In this document: positions 35,745-47,100 of the stretch, one piece after another
How the letters are laid out: each line of letters begins with the position of its first letter
Numbering within the stretch: the stretch's first letter is position 1
Assembly (NCBI GenBank): GCA_027972325.1
Contig: JAPMOS010000090.1
Span: 96,277 to 160,276 of the forward strand
Origin: Paratrimastix pyriformis
Taxonomy: Eukaryota; Preaxostyla; Paratrimastigidae
Direction of reading: 5' to 3'
Length of the DNA: 64,000 nucleotides
The notes under the pieces: generated by a model
What the model was told of the DNA's origin: nothing
Seen by the model: the letters and a program-made list of their open reading frames with translations, nothing else
The model's database searches: none
Made by a program: the position numbers and the translations under genes

Positions 35745-36191
35745 GCAGCGGGGGCGGCCGACACGTCGTCCTAAGAGATGTCGGGGTGAGATAGGAAGGA
35801 GAGGTGCCAAAATGACAAACACTGCTCGGATTCAAAGTCACCCGAATGGTTGGAATGTGAGATTGGTCTCCTACACCAGTACCAAGAAGATCTTCGAAGA
35901 GGGCCCTGAGCGATTCATCAGTTTTCAATTCTACCAGGGTGAAACTCGATTCAATCTGCCAGAAAAATGCAGACTGTTTTCAATGCCGTCTGAATCCGGA
36001 TACGAAACGTCATTGATCTTGAGAGGGGTGACCTCATGCCCCAGAATCTCGACGAAATGTTCATATGTACAAGCGGGATCGAGAGAAAGGCGAGCCCGCG
36101 AAATTATGGATGCTTTCGAATAAAATTCAACGAGGACCCGCACCCCGCGAGCCCCAGAACCGGGAAGAGGCTCGTCTGACTCTTTTGACAT
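35745..36191 (-). CDS. Hypothetical small protein (or N-terminal exons of the leucine-rich gene)
   Basis: From ATG 36191 the frame reads MSKESDEPLPGSGARGVRVL, IISRARLSLDPACTYEHFVE and EVTPLKIND. After a likely 53-base intron (GTTTCG...GGCAG) it continues IESSFTLVELKTDESLRALF, EDLLGTGVGDQSHIPTIRVT. The pattern of short strands and a helix suggests a ubiquitin-like or PB1-like fold, but no family is recognised. The frame remains open towards the F-box-like exon of the leucine-rich gene, so a fusion is possible; alternatively a splice to a short basic tail ends it near 35745. Confidence 0.35.
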
Positions 36192-36257
36192 TCCGCTTGA
36201 CCTGAATCTCCAGGGTGCAAACGTGACTATCCCCATTTGCGCGAGCACGGTTGAACG

Positions 36258-38431
36258 ATGCTCCGCACCTTTCTAGCTCTCTTGTTTCTTCGATGCCTGA
36301 CTGCCTCGCTTATACCGGGTATCACACCTACAGACTTTGTGGCAGACACACTCATTTCTTTCGAGAAGGAAGATTCCATATTCAGCGGCACCAATGGCAT
36401 CCCACTGATGCTGTCCGAGCAACCTCTTTGCGATCTTCCTGCAGGTTCTGTGGAAGGAGTCTGGCATCTGGCCAGCAGAACCGGCAGTACTTATCGGATG
36501 TCATGGCTCGTCCCCGCTGACTGCACCCTGTTGCCGTGCATTGTCGGAGAGGATACCCTCGTCTGTTCCAGGAATTCTGTGTGTGTGGACACGTCTTTGT
36601 CCTCGTAGGCTCCCTCCGTCAACTTGACAAAGGAAAACTACGTGACTCTCTCCGCCTTGATCCAGAACAACTACCATCTCCAGTACTCACTTGATGAACT
36701 TCCCGCTGCTTACTTTAGCGGAAACCACACGTCTGTCATGATTCCATTCCCCCTGTGCTCATCGGCTGATGTCGTATCAACCAGCGTGATGGGGCTTCCC
36801 ATCGGGCAGTCTTCCAACAGTTTGGATGGAACGTTCATGCTCTTCAATCACTATCATTTTAAATTGCACTACAACCGAGTCTGCCTCCACACCGCCACGC
36901 AATCATCATCCCAACCCAATCACGTCACCTCCTTAGGTCAGCTCCACCGTCACCCGGCTGCTCTTCATCGAGGTTGTTCCGCAAAGCATCGACTGGGATG
37001 CACTCTTAGATTCCCTCCGGCTGAACTACACGGGCGCCACAACGGACAGCCCCAAGACGCTCTCCCGCCAGTTCACCAGCGACGTCTGTGGGCTCTCCCG
37101 GGGTGCGGCAGACCTGCGGGAGAAGTACCCCGAGGCCGATGTCCGCTCGCTTGTGCTGAACCCGCTCAAGTCAGGTCTGCTCAACAAAAATCGGATACGG
37201 CCACCTCACCCCGGGCTGGTCTCCCTCTGGTCGGCAGAACCCCGGGTTGTGCACTACTCGTACGACGTGGAGTACATCTCCCGGGACGACGTCGTCTGGT
37301 CGCAGCGGTGGTCGCTCTACACCCACAGCAGCGACGAGATGCTGTGGATGCACTGGTCCGTCCCCGGCCGCATGCGTCTCTGCTCCCCCGGGCACCCCCC
37401 CCCCCCCCCCGGCACACCCTGACACCTCGCTTCCCGATGGCCAGGGTGTCCTTCCTGCTGACCCTGTTCATCACGGCGCTGCTGTCGGTCATCACGGGCC
37501 TCTCGATCTGCGCCATCCTCAACCGGGACATCAAGCGCTACCAGAAGATGGTCGACCAGGTCCGCGGCCCTCATCTCCCCGTCCCCACCCCGCCCGCACG
37601 TCACCTGCCCGTGCACACTCATTCGGCATGGGTGGGGGGAGGAGGATGAGGGGGGGGGGGGAGGTGGCTATCACCCCATGCATCCTGCGTTTCATGCACC
37701 CCCGCACCCGCACCCGCACTCGCACTCGCACCCGCACTCGCACTCGCACCCGCACCCGCCCCTGCCCCCCAAATGGCAGGAGGACCGGGGCTGGCGCCTG
37801 GTGAGCCGGGACGTCTTCCGGCCGCCCCGCAACCGGCTGCTGCTCTCCTCGCAAGTTGTCTTCGGGGTTGAGCTGTGGGCCATCCTGCTCTCGGCCGGCC
37901 TGGGGCTGCTCAGCTGCTACATCTGCGGCGGGGGCGACGCGGGCGAGTTCCTCTTCCTGACCATCCTCATCCTGGGCATCACCCTGGCCGTCTTCAACGG
38001 GGGCCGGGCCATGTCGGTGCTCGACCGCAAGACGGCCGTCGTCAACGGGCGGGCGGGCGTGGGGCCCCTGACGCTGCGCGGGTGGCTCGACTGGATCCCG
38101 CTGCGCATCCGGGTCCGGCTGGGCATCGCATCCAAGGCCGCCCTCGTCAGCGGGGCCGCGGGCGCCCCGCAGGTCGACGTGGAGGCGGGGAATAGGTCGG
38201 TCGGGGGTCATGGTGCGTGGTGGCGACCTCCAGTGGGGGATTTGTTGAGGCCCCACCCGGCACACCACTACCACGTGGGGGGTGGGGTGGGGGCGTACCC
38301 ACACGTCTCACAGGCCGGTCATTCCACCGCATATGTGGCGCCGCCGCCTCCTTGCCACACAAGCGGCCACACAAGCGGCCTCGCATAACCAGACCGGCCA
38401 CGCACGCCCGCACCGCCCCGATTCACGTCCC

Positions 38432-38463
<32 letters not shown>

Positions 38464-40465
38464 CACCACCACCACCACCGCCACCACCACCCCGCCCCCG
38501 AGCAGCGTCGAGGCGACGACCCTGGCCCCCTCGGCCCCCTCCTCGGCCACGGCCCGGCTGCCCACGGTGCAGATCGCCGACGCGATGCAGGACGAGGAGG
38601 AGCGCGAGCTGGAGGTGGTCGAGTCCTCCCTGCCGGCCGCCGTGCGGCTCCCGCCCACCGGCAGTGCGGACATCCCCCCGGCCATCATGTCCCCGGGCGC
38701 GGCTGGCACCCCGCTGGTGCTGTCGGACCACCCGCTGCAGGGGCGCGACTGGATGGAGCACGAGCAGCGCATCCGGGCCCGGGCATCGGCCGCCTTCAAG
38801 CACTCCCTCCGCAACACCGCCCTGGTGATTGTCTTCATGCCCGGGGTCTGTCCGCCAGGGGGGTGATGTGGAGGGAGGGGGGTAGAGATGGCGAGTCATG
38901 TCGCTGTTGGGGTCCTGTGTCGACCAGGGTTGGCAGAGGTGGGGGTGGTGGAGATCCGCGGGTGATGGCGGGTGATGTTGATGCCGGGGGGTCTGTCGAC
39001 CAGGGGGGCGATGTGGGTGTGGGCGAATGCGGTGGATATGGCATTTTTGACCTCGGGTGTCATGCTCACGTCTCCATCCCCCCCCCCCCCCCCCCCCGCA
39101 CACAGGTGATCCTGGGTGTGCTTTTTGTGATGAACATGGTCATGTGGGCCGTGCACAGCAGCGCGGCGATGCCCTTCGAGAACATCGTCATGGTGTTCTT
39201 CCTGTGGAGCGTGGCCTTCTTCGGCACATTCCTGGGCGAGACCTGGCTCAAGCAGAGGCGCAGGCCCTCCCAGACCCAGGAGGAGCAGACCAGGGTCCGT
39301 CCCACCCACCCCCCTCCATGTCCCCATGCCCCCTTGCAACTTGCACCCGAGAGGAGCAGACCAGGGGCAGCCCCACCTGCCTGGGCGTCTGCCCTGAGGG
39401 CCCGACGCGTGAACCCTTCCCGCCCGCCCGCACCCGACCCGACCCGACCCGACCCGACCCACCAACACCCACACCCACCTGCACGCAGGCCGCCCTGGAA
39501 GGGGCCTCGGCGGGGACGTCGCGGCAGCTGCGGACGCCCGTGCAGCTCTTCGCAGTCAACGCCACCCCCGGCCCATCCCTCCCGCCGATGCATGTCCGCC
39601 ATGCCCGGCCTCACCAACCCCCGCCCTCATCCCCTCATCCCCTCATCCCCTCATCCCCTCATCCCCTCATCCCCTCCCGCCGATGCATGCATGTCCGCCA
39701 TGCCTCATTCACCCTCTGCCTCACCGTCCTCGTCAACCCCTTCATCAACTCCCACCTCATCCTGTGGATCTTGTACCCCCCCCCAGCCACCTTCCCCTGC
39801 TCTACTCGCTCCTGGCGGGCATCGTGCCGTTCGGGGTGATCTTTGTCGAGTACCACTTCCTGCTGGACAGCATCTGGCTGGGCCAGCCGTTCAGCTTTGT
39901 GGGCTTCTCGGTGGTGATGCTCTGCTTCCTGGTGGTCGTCTCGGCCGAGGTGGGCATCGTCATCGCCTACATGCTCCTCGGCCGCGAGGACTGGCGCTGG
40001 TGGTGGCCCTCCTTCATGGGCCCCGGTCCGCCAGCCCCTCCGTGCCTGCGTGGGAGTGTGTGCGCCGCCGCCGCCTGTGCTGTGCCGCCTGTGCATGACA
40101 AGCAGGCAGGCGGGTGTGTGTGTGTGTGTCTGTGTGTGTGTGTGTGGGGGGGGGGGCTCCTTCCTGCCTGCCTCGCCCCTTCGGCGCTGGTGGGGTCATA
40201 CTCACCCTGTCCTCCTCACCCCCCACCCCCCCACCCCTCCCATCCACCGTCCTCCCGGGCAGCCTCGATGGGCATCTACATGTACCTGTTCTCGGTGCTG
40301 CAGCTGGTGACCCGCATCCGGTACAACACCTTCGTCTCGGTGCTGCTCTACCTGGGCTACACCGCCCTGCTGGCCCTGGTCCTCAGCCTCATGTGCGGTG
40401 CCATCGGCTTCCTGGCCGCCTACCGGGTGGTGCGCCACATCTACTCGGCCGTCAAGGTGGACTGA
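36258..40465 (+). CDS. TM9SF nonaspanin (EMP70 family)
   Basis: Nine-span endomembrane protein, about ten exons. A signal peptide (MLRTFLALLFLRCLTASL) precedes IPGITPTDFVADTLISFEKE, then luminal YNRVSSTVTRLLFIEVVPQS and VVHYSYDVEYISRDDVVWSQ RW. The family block RGWRLVSRDVFRPPRNRLLL follows TM1 (FLLTLFITALLSVITGLSI). TM segments continue with WAILLSAGLGLLSCYICG, FLTILILGITLAVFNGGRAM, GVLFVMNMVMWAVHSSAAMP, VEYHFLLDSIWLGQPFSFVG and DWRWWWPSF. The protein ends RVVRHIYSAVKVD, the canonical C-terminus carrying a Golgi-retention/COPI signal. An insertion of roughly 170 residues between TM3 and TM4 is unusual. Donors include GTCTGC (36879), GTCCGC and GTCTGT (38846). Confidence 0.93.
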
Positions 40466-41182
40466 GCCCGAGGCGTGGGGGGGTGGGGGTGGGGTGGGTA
40501 CGACCACCAAGGGTGGGGTGGGTACGACCGCCAGGGGTGGGGTGGGTACGACCACCAAGGGTGGGGCGGGTACGACCGCCAGGGGTGGGGTGCGCCAGAT
40601 TCGTGCCGTTCAGGTGGACGGACTCCCCGGTCCCAAGGGCGCATCCCCCCCCCCCCCCCCCTCCACCCCCCCCAAAGGCGCGCGAGCACCGTATTTACCT
40701 CCTCTCCCTCCCCTCTCCTCCTCCCCTGCCGCCCGGCCCTCCCTCCCTCCCCGATCCCCTTCCCTCTCCCCTTTTGTGGCAGCGGGCTCCCTCCTCCTCT
40801 CCGCTTTGTGCGTCTCGCCCCCCTGGTGCCTCGGCCTCCCTCCCTCACACCCCCCACCCCCCACCATCTGCTGCTGGCGTCTTCTTCTTCTTCATTTTTT
40901 GGCTCCCCTGCGGGTGAAAGAGACCTTTTGGGGTTACGAAGGGATACCGGTCATCCTGGGGGGGGGAGGGGGGGGGGGGCATCAGGGTTGAATCGCTGAG
41001 ATCATCCCATCCACAAGGAACCGGGTCTGAACGCATCCCCGGCTTGTCATCGCCGAGATCGTCACCCCCCCCCCCCCGCGGCCGGCCTCGCCCTCTGGGC
41101 CCGCAGAGTGCCTGTGGCGGCCATGGAGGCCTCCCATCGTCCCATCGGAATTTCACTGACGATCCATCGATCGGTTCTTCTG
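40466..41182. other. Intergenic region with minisatellite, C- and G-runs
   Basis: Convergent space between the TM9SF and NADAR genes. It contains the 24-base tandem repeat at 40494-40592, C-runs near 40645 and 41066, a CT-rich stretch and a G-run near 40965. I see no gene. Confidence 0.6.
40494..40592 (+). repeat. 24-base tandem repeat, four units
   Basis: Units of the form G(T/C)GGGTACGACC(A/G)CCA(A/G)GGGTGGG alternate between two variants, so the effective period is 48 bases. It starts about 30 bases after the TM9SF stop and may be transcribed in its 3' UTR. Confidence 0.85.
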
Positions 41183-43049
41183 TCAAGCGGGGGCGCCGGG
41201 GCGGGGGCGGCGGTCACGGGTCGCGAGCAGCTCGTCCCTGATGCGCATCAGCAGCTCGCCCAGCCGGTTCGCTTGCGACCACACCGAGGGGGTCTCCGTC
41301 CTGGTGCGTGTGCGTGTGCGTCGATATCGATATGGACAGTGCGTGTCAAGACAGTGGGGGGTGGAGGAGCAAAGAGACTGATCAGTGTGCGTCGATATCG
41401 ATATGGACATTGCGTGTCAAGACAGTGGGGGGTGGAGGAGCAAAGAGACGGATCAGTGTGCGTCGATATCGATATGGACATTGCGTGTCAAGACAGTGGG
41501 GGGTGGAGGAGCAAAGAGACTGATCAGTGTGCGCGTGTGTGTTGCGTGTCGGCGGGTGGGGAAGGGTGTATGATTGTTGTCATTGGGAGGGGGGTTGGTA
41601 GTTGGTATGGCTCCCACCGGACCGGAAGAGGATCGGCCGGGGGGCGGTGGAGACCAGGCAGGCCGCCAGGCGGGGGTGCTGGGCATACTTGAGGCGCAGA
41701 GCCCGTTCCATCACCCCGAAGGCCCGCTCCGGGAAGCTCTGCAGGTGGGGCAAGGGGTGTCACGTGCGACGGGGGGATGTCGACTAAGTTTCGGGAGGCT
41801 CGGCATCCGGAGAAGGTGGTGGGGTGGGGTGACAGCTGCGGCAGGGGCGGTACCCCCCCCCCCCCGACGATCAAATCCCAGGGTCGGTTCCCACGTCTGG
41901 GGAGGGCGGAGGAATGGCGCGTGGTGCAGAGGGCGAGCAGGGCCGACGGACTGGGTCCATTTCCCGGGCGTAGAGCTGGGAGATGTCGAACACCCGGCCG
42001 GGGTGCGGCTCCAACCGGATCAGCCGACGCAACTCGGCCGAGCGGGGGAACTTGGCCGCGTGGAAGGCGTGCTCCACCGTGGGCCAGGTGGTCCCGTCCT
42101 CGTCGCAGATGGGCGCCGGGTGGCTGTTGAGCAGACCACAGTACTGCAGTTGCTGTCTTGGGGCGAGGCCGCCGGTACCGGGGATAGAGACCGTGTCGGG
42201 GGTGATCACCACCGGGGCACTGTCGGCTGGGTCAGGGTTGGGAATAATGGCAACGGGATTGCGGCCAGGGCTCATAGTCAAGCGCGGTGCAGTCGACATG
42301 GCTGTTCTGGCTGAGGAAGAAACTGGTCGGTCAGGGCCGCCGGGGGGACGATGACCATCCCTCCAAAGGCGCAGTCGGGTCGAAGCAGGAACGGGCTTGC
42401 ACACCATGTGCTCGGTCTGCAGTGCCGAGCGGCGGCACATCAGTAAATAGCCCAACATATTCCGACCCCTAAGATGAAAACGCCCAGTGGTGGGCGGCGG
42501 ACCGGGGTCGAGCCGACCTTTGTTTGGTGCCCCTGTCGCCACCGTCCCCCCAAAAGAGGTCCTCGTGGGAGCAGTGGACCAAGAGGGCATCACCAGTCCC
42601 AACCAATTTGCGTACCATTGCCGGATTCTGGGCGGAGAATTTGAAAGCCAATGCAGTCTCCATGGCGCGGAGGCGTAACTGAGGCCACTCCTAGGTGACC
42701 ATCTAATAATTCCGGTTGAACACAGTGGCTAAACAGACTGGTCGCGCATCATGTCTGTGGACCCGTGCAAATTGAACAGCTTCGTCGGGTTCCGATAAAT
42801 GCCGAATTGCCTCCTGGAGGTGGGACTGCTGAAATTGTTGTGCCTGATTGGACGGAAGTCGAGTGCAATGTTAATAGGCATCACCAGAACCTGAAAGTAG
42901 TGTTCTGCAGTTCTCCAGCGATGCCCAACATTATCTGTGAATGGGGCCAAGCCGTACGAATTGGAGAGTTCAAAAAAAGGTTGGCACCGATCCTCGGCAT
43001 CCAATAAAACCGTAGAAATGGCCACAGGTCTGACCCAGGGGTCGTCCAT
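41183..43049 (-). CDS. Protein with two tandem NADAR (YbiA/DUF1768) domains
   Basis: First domain: MDDPWVRPVAISTVLLDAED, FELSNSYGLAPF, WRTAEHYFQ, then QSHLQEAIRHLSEPDEAVQF (splice near 42838), LRLRAMETALAFKFSAQNPA, LVGTGDALLVHCSHEDLFWG and NMLGYLLMCRRSAL. Second domain: YCGLLNSHPAPICDEDGTTW, PTVEHAFHAAKFPRSAELRR, then FPERAFGVMERALRLKYAQH, LVSTAPRPILF and RLGELLMRIRDEL. Each half matches NADAR: F-SNF---F--DG--W-T-EH-FQ-KF, ALR-KF-QNP--R--L--TGD--L and LG-LLM--R. Some NADAR proteins hydrolyse the N-glycosidic bond of riboflavin-pathway intermediates or remove ADP-ribose from guanine. Two copies in one chain, separated by a disordered linker, is unusual. The last intron holds the 71-base repeats. 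Confidence 0.72.
41316..41531. repeat. 71-base tandem repeat, three copies, in a NADAR-gene intron
   Basis: Units start GTGTGCGTCGATATCGATAT and share the block GTGTCAAGACAGTGGGGGGT. Starts of the shared block fall at 41343, 41414 and 41485, an exact 71-base period with very few substitutions. Each unit contains the palindrome ATCGATATCGAT-like core. Confidence 0.88.
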
Positions 43050-43205
43050 AATGACAGGGAACAACGGCTCACACAGCCTCTTCCGCCTTGACAAAAGAGT
43101 AACAGCGACCGCCGGAGAAAGTCTTCGTCCCCAAACCCGCGCAAATCTACACACAAGAAGAGCAACCGGGACGCCGCAAAAGAAGATCCCAAAAGAAAGT
43201 CCAGC

Positions 43206-44172
43206 TTACACATAGATGATGTTCCCACCCAACTTGCGCGCGAGCCCAATGGTGGCCTTGTAGAGCGAGTACAGGGGTGAGGATGTCACGGGCCGATCAG
43301 CGCTCGGCGTGTGTGTGTGAAGTTGCTTATCTGCAGCGACCAGGGCATGTTCCCAAACGCCAGCTGCGCGGAGGATGGGTTCAAAAGCAAACAGTGCCTC
43401 CGCCGTCAGGACACCGTCAGGGAGAAGTGAAAAGTAGATCGCGCCAGGGCAGCGGAGAATTTCACACTACCGGAGGATGTGTGGGTGTCGAGACCAGATG
43501 TCATGCGAACCTTGGTGAGGATGGCCGCGCCGAGACCATTGACCGTCACTGGGAGGGGCAGGAAGGGGACGGGAAGCTCAGGAATCTCTTGATATACGCC
43601 TGTCTTCAAGTGCCATAGGTAAGGCGCCTCCGAGGGGGGTGGAGTCGAAGATGGATAAAGCTGGAAGCTGGTGATGAAATCGAGGATGATCACTCTGCAT
43701 GGGAGGAGAGAATGACACAGGATGAGGAAGAAATCCAGACCTCTCAAAAGAAACGGGGCCGCTTTCAAAAAGCCCTTGGGCAATTTGTACGCCGAACTGG
43801 GGCTCGTTCAAGGAAAGAGTGGTGGCGAGGAGGGCGATCGAATCGGTCAGTTGAGTCAGGGTGGCCACTTCAACTGAACGAGGACCAACAAGCGAAAAAC
43901 GGGCCAGCGAAGTCGCAGTCCCGTTTGTGAACAACGAAAAAAGGGCTGAAGAAAACTGGTGCGCAGAAACGAGTAATGTCTGATACCTGCGACCCGCAAT
44001 CTCGGGGGCCCACGTCACCGATACATTCGGAATCTGGTGTTGAGGGAGCCCATCGGCTTCAAGCTCGTCAATCGCGGTTGAAGCCGTCCCCAAGACTTCG
44101 CCAAGCATCGAAAAGATTTCGAAAAGAACCCAGACGATAACGATGATGCAGGAATAGTTACCTCGTCACACT
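43206..44172 (-). CDS. Unrecognised protein with an N-terminal membrane segment
   Basis: The minus strand reads YSCIIVIVWVLFEIF (probable TM segment), MLGEVLGTASTAIDELEADG, IPNVSVTWAPEIAGRRYQTL, LARFSLVGPRSVEVATLTQL, then after an intron VIILDFITSFQLYPSSTPPP, EAPYLWHLKTGVYQEIPELP, VNGLGAAILTKVRMTSG, and finally FEPILRAAGVWEHALVAADK and YKATIGLARKLGGNIIYV to TAA at 43206. These read like one secreted or membrane protein of beta-rich character, but no family is recognised. The start upstream of 44108 is unclear and lies close to the divergent TPS/TPP gene, suggesting a shared promoter. Confidence 0.45.
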
Positions 44173-44195
44173 GCATTCGCAATCACTGCTGCCCC

Positions 44196-47100
44196 ATGTC
44201 CGATCCAAAAAATCCCGAAAGCATTCAACCATTTGGTCCTGCGGCGGTTTCAAATCCAGGCTCTTCAGGAGGAGATGTGGGTCCGGGTGGCAATTTGCAA
44301 GCGCAATCGATGAACCGCCGTGATTCAATCGACCAAATGGAGCCGGTCACCTCACAGGCGACTCGAATTCTGGTGGTTTCCAATCGTCTCCCGATCAATT
44401 TCTCACTTGGTGATCCCACGAAGGTCTCGACCACTTGTTGTCTGTGGTTCACCACCTCGGATCGTCACCCCTTGGCCTTCTGGCGGCGGACGCGACAATA
44501 ACAGGGCGAGCCCGAGTTTGTCCTCAAGCCAAGCTCGGGCGGGCTGGTCACGGGGCTCCGGGGGTGTTCGCTGCCCTTCACCTGGATCGGCTGGCTGGGC
44601 TTCGGCACGGGGTCCCTCCCCAAGGACGCCCAGGACCGGTTGCGGGCCGTTGTCCAACGCGATTACAGCTTCATTCCGGTGTTCTTTCCCGATGAGATCG
44701 CAAGCGACTACTACAATGTGTACAGTAACCAGGTCTCTGGCCTCATCCTCCCCACTCCTCTGCTCACCAACTCACATCTGCCCCGCCCGGGTTGAAGTTG
44801 TTGTGGCCTGTCTTCCACTACCAGAAGCAGAACATCTTCGCGGCCAACCCGAAGGCCTGGGCCGCCTACCAGGCTGCCAACAAGGCCTTCGCGGCCGTGG
44901 TGGGGGAGCAGTACCGCCCGGGCGACCTGGTGTGGGTCCACGATTACCAGCTCTGCCTCCTTCCGGGATACCTTCGCGAGGAGCACCCCACCATGGTCTG
45001 TCGTGGGGCTGTCCCCCCCGTCGCTGTCCCGGTTCGGCCTGGCGACTCATCTCCCTTTCCTCCTCCTCCTCCTCCTCCTCCTCCTCCTCCTTCTTCTTCT
45101 TCTTCTTCTTCTTCTTCTTCTTCTTCTTCTTCTTCTTCTTCGCCTCCTCCTCGCCTCCTCCTCGCCCTCCCCTTGAAGACCATCGGCTTTTTCCTGCACA
45201 TTCCCTTCCCGAGCTCGGAGGTCTTCCGGACCGTCCCCCAGCGAAGGGTCCGCGCCCCAGGCAAGAACAGGCCTCACGCGCCCCACATCGCCATCCCGCC
45301 ACCCCATTCGTCACTGGTGTCTGGTCTCGTCCCCACCACCACAGGAGATCCTGGACTCGCTGCTCGATGCCAACCTGGTGGGCTTCCACGCGTTCGAGTT
45401 CGCCCGGCACTTCTGCTCGTCTTGTCAGCGGCTGATCATGGACGCCGAAACCACCCAGAACGGGATCCTGTCCCGGGGCAGGCTGACCACCGTGATGACG
45501 GACCCCATCGGGGTCTGTCTCCCCCCCGACTGTCTACCCCTCCCTGCTGTTGGTCGTGGGCTGCTGCTGATCACCTCGCTCTCGCTGCACCTCCGGCCAT
45601 GAGTGCAGATCGACGCCACCAAGTTCCTGAAGCTGCTGGAGCAGGACGAGACGAAAGACCACATCAGCCAGCTGTTGGCCGAGTTCGACAAGAAGAAGAT
45701 CATCGTTGGCGTTGACCGAGGTCAGCACCACCACCATCATCATCCCCCCCACCACCACCACCACCACACCCCACCCCACACCCACACCCCACCCCACACC
45801 CACACCCCACCCCCACCCCACACCCCACACCCCACACCCCACACCCCACACCCCACACCCCACACATTTTCCCGTTACTTCGTTCCTTCTTTACACGACA
45901 CACCCCACACACACACACACACTCCTTTCCTTCTTTACTCGACACACACACACCACACACCACACACCACACACCACACACCACACACTTATCCACCAGT
46001 CGACTACACCAAGGGCCTCGTGCTGAAACTTTTGGCCATCGAGCAGCTGCTCAAGTCGCACCCGGAGATGCGCGAGAAGTTTGTCTTTCTCCAGGTGGGT
46101 GTCCCGTCCCGGCAGGACGTGGAGGAGTACCAGGACCTTGTCCGTGAGGTCAACGGTCCGCCGCTCCGCTCCGCCGCCCTTGCCAAAGAGCCGTCCTCGG
46201 CGAAGACTGACCCACACGCCGCCGCACGCGCCAATCATGTTAATTCCCCCTTCCCAAGGACTTGTGGGCCGGATCAACGCCGAGTTCGGGGCCTTGCACT
46301 GGATGCCCATCCGCTACATCAACCGCTCGGTGGACCAGCCCTACCTCGCCGCCCTCTACGCCGTTGCCGATGGTCAGTCGTGTCCCAACGCCACCCCCCC
46401 GTTCGTCTTCACGGATGCCCATTCCCACACCCATCAATCTCTGTTGGGTTGGTTTTTCGCTTTCTGGGTTGGCAGCCTGCCTGGTCTCATCGACCCGGGA
46501 TGGGATGAACCTCGTCGCGCTGGAGTACGTGGCCTGCCAGGAAGGCCGCTACGGGGCCCTGGTCCTCTCGGAGTTTGCCGGGGCGGCCTCGTCCCTGCCG
46601 GGGTCCTTCATCCACAACCCGTGGAACATCGGCGAGACGGCCGAGGTCCTCTACAATGCCCTGATCGCCTCCGAGGAGGAGCGCCGCCTCAAGCACCGCC
46701 GCAACTTTGAGATCGTCTGTTGTTGTCTTTTTGTTGTTAGGTGAGACTGTCGTGGGTCCGCCTGTTGTCTGTGACTTGCACGCCCCTTCCCTGTCCCTCC
46801 TTGTCCTGCTCCACCGCCCCGACTCTGCCTGCAGTCCATCCACCGGCATCTTGAAAATCATCGCTGGGATGTTGACGACTTGTGTGTGCCGCGGCTGGCT
46901 TTGGCGAAGTTGCCGTCGCCCCGTTGGTGATGTCGCCGCATGCTTCTTCGGAACATTCGATGTATTCGATTACCCTTTTGTGCCATCATTCGCCCACCTG
47001 ACACGTCATTTGCTGCCCCTGCCCAGGTCACCCGGACGGGGACCGCCGATCGGTGGGCAAACCTCTTTATCGAGGAGCTCGGGAAGGCCTACGCCGCGTC

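Noticed and set aside
35125-35928. Single continuous reading from the small N-terminal protein into the F-box-like exon
   Set aside because: The frame happens to be open, but the middle (RTTCRPPPLQWDLNHWSSDW) reads like spacer DNA with good acceptor and donor sites; I kept two entries and noted that a fusion is possible.
44772-45410. Minus-strand frame with poly-Lys and poly-Glu
   Set aside because: It is the reverse of the (TCC)n-(TTC)n intron repeat in the TPS/TPP gene, whose plus-strand exons on both sides are conserved.
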